Shown here: one piece after another, positions 60,104-64,000 of the stretch
How the letters are laid out: each line of letters opens with the position of its first letter
How positions within the stretch are numbered: position 1 is the stretch's first letter
Assembly (NCBI GenBank): GCA_019118545.1
Contig: DWYT01000160.1
Span: 1-64,000, forward strand
DNA length: 64,000 bases
Direction of reading: 5' to 3'
Origin: Candidatus Mediterraneibacter merdavium
GTDB taxonomy: Bacteria; Bacillota; Clostridia; Lachnospirales; Lachnospiraceae
The notes under the pieces: model-generated
Databases searched by the model: none
Told to the model about the DNA's origin: nothing
The model's input: only the letters and a program-made list of their open reading frames with translations
Position numbers and translations under genes: made by a program

Positions 60104-61130
60104 ATACGAGGAATTAAAAAATGAGATGCAGGCTTTTGGGGAAAAACCATTCCGCGCGGGGCAGATCCATGATTGGCTCCATGTGAAGCTGGCGGATGAT
60201 TTTGACGAGATGACAAATCTCTCGAAAAGCTTGAGAGAACGGCTGGCACAGGAGTACGAAATCCTCCCTGTTTCTCTGGAGGAACGTCAGGAGTCGAAGC
60301 TGGACGGTACGAATAAGTTCCTTTTCCGTCTGTACGACGGAAACATGGTGGAGAGTGTGCTCATGCGCTACAGGCACGGGAACTCTGTGTGTATTTCTTC
60401 ACAGGCCGGATGCAGAATGGGATGCGTATTCTGCGCGTCCACGATCGGGGGATTAAAGAGAAATCTCTCCGCGTCCGAGATGCTCGGACAGATCTACCAG
60501 ATCCAGAAGATCACAGGAGAGCGGGTATCCAACGTAGTCATCATGGGCACGGGAGAACCTCTTGACAACTATGATAATTTTCTGAAATTCATCCGCATCC
60601 TGACAGATGAGCACGGCCTTAACATCAGCCAGAGAAATGTAACCGTATCCACCTGTGGAATCGTGCCTAAGATGCTCAAGCTTGCAGAGGAAAAGCTGCA
60701 GATTACACTGGCGCTCTCGCTCCACGGGTCCACACAGGAGAAGCGGAAGAAGCTGATGCCTGTGGCGAATAAATATGACCTTTCAGAGGTGCTTTCTGCA
60801 TGTGACGCTTATTTTGAAAAGACCGGGCGCAGGGTCACTTTTGAGTACAGTCTTGTCCACGGGGTAAATGATACGCAGGAGGACGCGCGGGAACTGGCGG
60901 CCATCCTAAAGCCGCGCAACTGCCATCTGAACCTCATTCCGGTGAATCCGGTGAGGGAGAGGGATTTTGTCAGACCAAGCAGGAAAAATGCCCTGAATTT
61001 CAAAAATAATCTTGAAAAAAGCGGAATAAATGTTACTATAAGAAGGGAAATGGGCTCTGACATCGACGGAGCCTGCGGTCAGCTCAGACGCCGCTATGCG
61101 GAGGAAGGTTCGACGGCGAAGGAGACATAA
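60078..61130 (+). CDS. rlmN: 23S rRNA adenine-C2 methyltransferase, radical SAM
   Basis: SSQAGCRMGCVFCASTIGGLKRNLSASEMLGQ, MGTGEPLDNYDN. Confidence 0.96.
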   Translation: MKKDIRAYEYEELKNEMQAFGEKPFRAGQIHDWLHVKLADDFDEMTNLSKSLRERLAQEYEILPVSLEERQESKLDGTNKFLFRLYDGNMVESVLMRYRHGNSVCISSQAGCRMGCVFCASTIGGLKRNLSASEMLGQIYQIQKITGERVSNVVIMGTGEPLDNYDNFLKFIRILTDEHGLNISQRNVTVSTCGIVPKMLKLAEEKLQITLALSLHGSTQEKRKKLMPVANKYDLSEVLSACDAYFEKTGRRVTFEYSLVHGVNDTQEDARELAAILKPRNCHLNLIPVNPVRERDFVRPSRKNALNFKNNLEKSGINVTIRREMGSDIDGACGQLRRRYAEEGSTAKET

Positions 61131-61141
61131 GGAGACAGATT

Positions 61142-61885
61142 ATGAAGACATTTTCAATTACAGATGTGGGAATGGTGCGGCAGGTGAATCAGGACTATGT
61201 CTATACGACAGACCGGCCTCTAGGGATCCTTCACAATCTCTTTGTGGTGGCTGATGGAATGGGCGGACATCAGGCAGGCGATTATGCTTCAAAATATACA
61301 GTGGAAGTGCTTGAAAGAGAACTGAAGATGAGCGAGGGCGAGGACGTGGAAAGATGCCTTGTATCGGCCATAAAGACTGCCAACAAGGAAATCATCAGGG
61401 AGGCTGCCCGCGACGAGCATCTTAAGGGGATGGGCACTACAGTAGTTGCCGCCACGATCATGAACCAGATGATGTATTTTGCCAATGTGGGAGACAGCCG
61501 TCTGTATCTGATCAATCAGGGCATCCAGCAGCTTTCCAAGGATCATTCGCTTGTGGAGGAGATGGTAAGGCTTGGGGGCATTAAGCCGGAGGAGGCGAAG
61601 CACCATCCGGATAAAAATATCATTACAAGGGCCATCGGCGCGAAAGCGGATGTGGACGTTGACTTTTACGAACACCGTCTGAAACGGGGAGACATCATTT
61701 TGATGTGTACAGACGGTTTGAGCAATATGGTGGAGGATGAGGAACTCTTCCATATCGTGCAGGGAGGCAGGGATATCGTAGAGGCCGGGCAGGCTCTCGT
61801 GAACGCTGCAAAAGAAAACGGCGGTACGGATAATATAGGGATCGTGCTTATAGAGCCGTTCGCAGATGAGGTGAGTGTATTATGA
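61142..61885 (+). CDS. prpC: PP2C-family protein serine/threonine phosphatase
   Basis: VRQVNQDYVY, VVADGMGGHQAGDYAS, GDSRLYLI, MCTDGLSN. Confidence 0.94.
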   Translation: MKTFSITDVGMVRQVNQDYVYTTDRPLGILHNLFVVADGMGGHQAGDYASKYTVEVLERELKMSEGEDVERCLVSAIKTANKEIIREAARDEHLKGMGTTVVAATIMNQMMYFANVGDSRLYLINQGIQQLSKDHSLVEEMVRLGGIKPEEAKHHPDKNIITRAIGAKADVDVDFYEHRLKRGDIILMCTDGLSNMVEDEELFHIVQGGRDIVEAGQALVNAAKENGGTDNIGIVLIEPFADEVSVL

Positions 61886-63990
61886 TTAAAGAAGGAGTAG
61901 TATTAGGAAAACGTTATGAGATACTGGAACGTATCGGTTCCGGCGGGATGGCGGATGTTTATAAAGGCAAGGACCATAAGCTGAACCGGTATGTGGCGAT
62001 CAAAGTGCTGAAAAGTGATTACCGCACGGACGAGGTGTTTATCAAGAAGTTCTTAAGCGAAGCTCAGGCGGCGGCGGGACTGATGCACCCAAACGTGGTA
62101 AATGTCTATGACGTGGGACAGGACAGGGGACTGTACTACATGGTCATGGAACTGGTGGAAGGGATCACGCTGAAAGACTATATCGAGAAGAAAGGAAAGC
62201 TTTCAGCGAAGGAGACGATCAGCATCTCGATCCAGATGGTGACCGGCCTCTCCGCAGCTCATAACCAGCATATCATACACAGAGATATCAAACCGCAGAA
62301 TATCATTATATCAAAAGACGGAAAAGTAAAGGTGACGGACTTTGGCATCGCCCGCGCGACTACGTCCACGCAGACGATCAGCACGACCGTAATGGGTTCT
62401 GTCCACTATACATCACCTGAACAGGCCAGAGGCGGCGTTGTTGACCAGAAAAGTGATATCTACTCTATCGGTATCACGATGTATGAGATGATCACGGGAC
62501 ATGTTCCTTTTGACGGGGATACTACTGTGACGGTGGCGCTCAAGCATCTGCAGGAGGAGATCGAGTCCCCGGCAGTGGAAGTGCCGGATATCCCGTACAG
62601 CTTAGAGTGTATTATCATGAAGTGTACCCAGAAGAATCCGGGACTGCGCTACCATGACTGCGCATCGCTCATTCTGGATCTGAAACGTTCCCTTGTGGAG
62701 CCTGACGGAGACTTTGTCGTCCTCGGAGCGGCAGGGGCAGGGGATACGGACCGCACGATGGTTATGTCCACGGAAGAACTGGAACAGGTGCAGCGGCGCG
62801 GTTACGGACAGGACGATGACTATGATGATGATTATGATGACGATGGCTATGACGACGATGATGATTACGATGACGATGGGTATGACGACGATGACTACGA
62901 CGAAAGGAGACATTCATCTGACCGCAGGGGCAAAAAGAATGATGTAAATTCTGATACGAAGCGGATCATGCGTATCCTGATGATCGTGGCAGGCGTGGTG
63001 ATCGCCCTGCTTGTGCTTTTCCTCGTGGCGAACGCGGCAGGCTTCTTCAAGATGCCGGGACTGAGCGCGAACACGGAGGATGCGGTAGAGGTGCCGGATG
63101 TACGCGGCATGACTTATGAGGCGGCGCAGGCGGAATTAAATAAGCGTGAACTGGGGATAACGAAGGCGCAGGCGGAAGAGCCTTCCAATGAGTATGCAAA
63201 GGGCGAGGTAAAGAGTCAGGATCCCGGTGCAGGAGGGAAGGTCAAAAAGAATACAACCATTACCGTTGTGATCAGCAGCGGTGAAGAAGCGAAGAAAGTG
63301 CCGGTGCCGGATGTGCTGGGCAAAAGTGAATCGGAGGCAGAGGGTATTCTCCAGAGTGCGAATCTGAAGGTCACGCATGGAGAGGCGCAGTACAGCGACG
63401 ACGTTGCCGCGGGAAATGTCATTTCTACTGATCCGCAGCCGGGAACGGAAGTGGATGAAGGAACAAATGTACAGATTGTTGTAAGCCTTGGAAAAGAAAA
63501 AGTGCAGGTGCCGAATCTGCTCGACAGAAGCCGGGAGGACGCGGACTCCGCGTTGGCGGCGGTTGGTCTGACAGGAAGTGTCAGCGAGGACTACAGCGAT
63601 AAAGCTGCAGGAACCGTCATATCCCAAAGTCCGGACGCCGGCGGGGAAGTAGAGAAGGGGACGACGGTCAGCTATGTGGTGAGCCTCGGACCAAAGACGG
63701 AGTACGTGGAAGTGCCGGATGTGCGCGGGATGGATCGAAACGCAGCGGAGAAGAGACTGAGCGAAGAAGGTCTCACGCCGTCCTATCAGGGAGACTCAGG
63801 CTATAACAATACCTATGGAGCGGGTCAGGTATGCGAGATGTCCTATACCCCCGGTACAACAGTGGAAAAAGGGACGGAAGTGCAGTTCTGGACCAGCCTT
63901 GGGCCGGAGCCTGTAGATCAGGAGACTCCGCCGGAGGAAGGCGGGGAGAATGGCTCGGGTGACGGCGTACAGACGGTGCCGGAGGAATAA
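61882..63990 (+). CDS. prkC: Serine/threonine kinase with C-terminal PASTA domains
   Basis: Kinase motifs (HRDIKPQNIII, VTDFGIA), TM, four PASTA-like repeats. Confidence 0.95.
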   Translation: MIKEGVVLGKRYEILERIGSGGMADVYKGKDHKLNRYVAIKVLKSDYRTDEVFIKKFLSEAQAAAGLMHPNVVNVYDVGQDRGLYYMVMELVEGITLKDYIEKKGKLSAKETISISIQMVTGLSAAHNQHIIHRDIKPQNIIISKDGKVKVTDFGIARATTSTQTISTTVMGSVHYTSPEQARGGVVDQKSDIYSIGITMYEMITGHVPFDGDTTVTVALKHLQEEIESPAVEVPDIPYSLECIIMKCTQKNPGLRYHDCASLILDLKRSLVEPDGDFVVLGAAGAGDTDRTMVMSTEELEQVQRRGYGQDDDYDDDYDDDGYDDDDDYDDDGYDDDDYDERRHSSDRRGKKNDVNSDTKRIMRILMIVAGVVIALLVLFLVANAAGFFKMPGLSANTEDAVEVPDVRGMTYEAAQAELNKRELGITKAQAEEPSNEYAKGEVKSQDPGAGGKVKKNTTITVVISSGEEAKKVPVPDVLGKSESEAEGILQSANLKVTHGEAQYSDDVAAGNVISTDPQPGTEVDEGTNVQIVVSLGKEKVQVPNLLDRSREDADSALAAVGLTGSVSEDYSDKAAGTVISQSPDAGGEVEKGTTVSYVVSLGPKTEYVEVPDVRGMDRNAAEKRLSEEGLTPSYQGDSGYNNTYGAGQVCEMSYTPGTTVEKGTEVQFWTSLGPEPVDQETPPEEGGENGSGDGVQTVPEE

Positions 63991-64000
63991 CAGCAGCGTG

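Noticed and set aside
62805-62910. CRISPR-like or satellite repeat
   Set aside because: Repeats are in-frame GAY/TAY codons of the kinase linker; no spacer structure. No CRISPR array was found in the window

Overview
The window looks like a Firmicutes/Lachnospiraceae-type chromosome segment; this lineage is inferred from gene content and gene style only. An AT-richer accessory left end (about 1-2,100) carries an IS3-like OrfA fragment, a serine resolvase, an XRE regulator and a duplicated tail of that XRE gene. It is followed by: an ABC/CARDB/MacB-like export operon; a YesMN two-component system with two tandem solute-binding proteins, ABC permeases and a GH36 alpha-galactosidase; a small segment bounded by an inverted 45-bp repeat, with a HepT/MntA-type pair, a PTS-IIC-like membrane protein and a small alarmone synthetase preceded by a duplicated 54-bp hairpin; SPFH/NfeD, a P-type ATPase and HflX; a second YesMN system with a solute-binding protein encoded between regulator and kinase; a mannose-family PTS with GH88, GH43 and GH36; and a complete KduI-KduD-KdgA-KdgK uronate route. 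The right end is a housekeeping block (murE, priA, def, fmt, yugP-like, rsmB, rlmN, PP2C, PASTA kinase). The most unusual unexplained structure is the ORF-poor divergent region 51,950-52,480 between an AGCS symporter and murE. It contains at least five helices nested in exact order plus a downstream terminator-like hairpin, so it may be an uncharacterised structured RNA or a palindromic mobile element. All functional names come from sequence recognition by eye; no database search was run.
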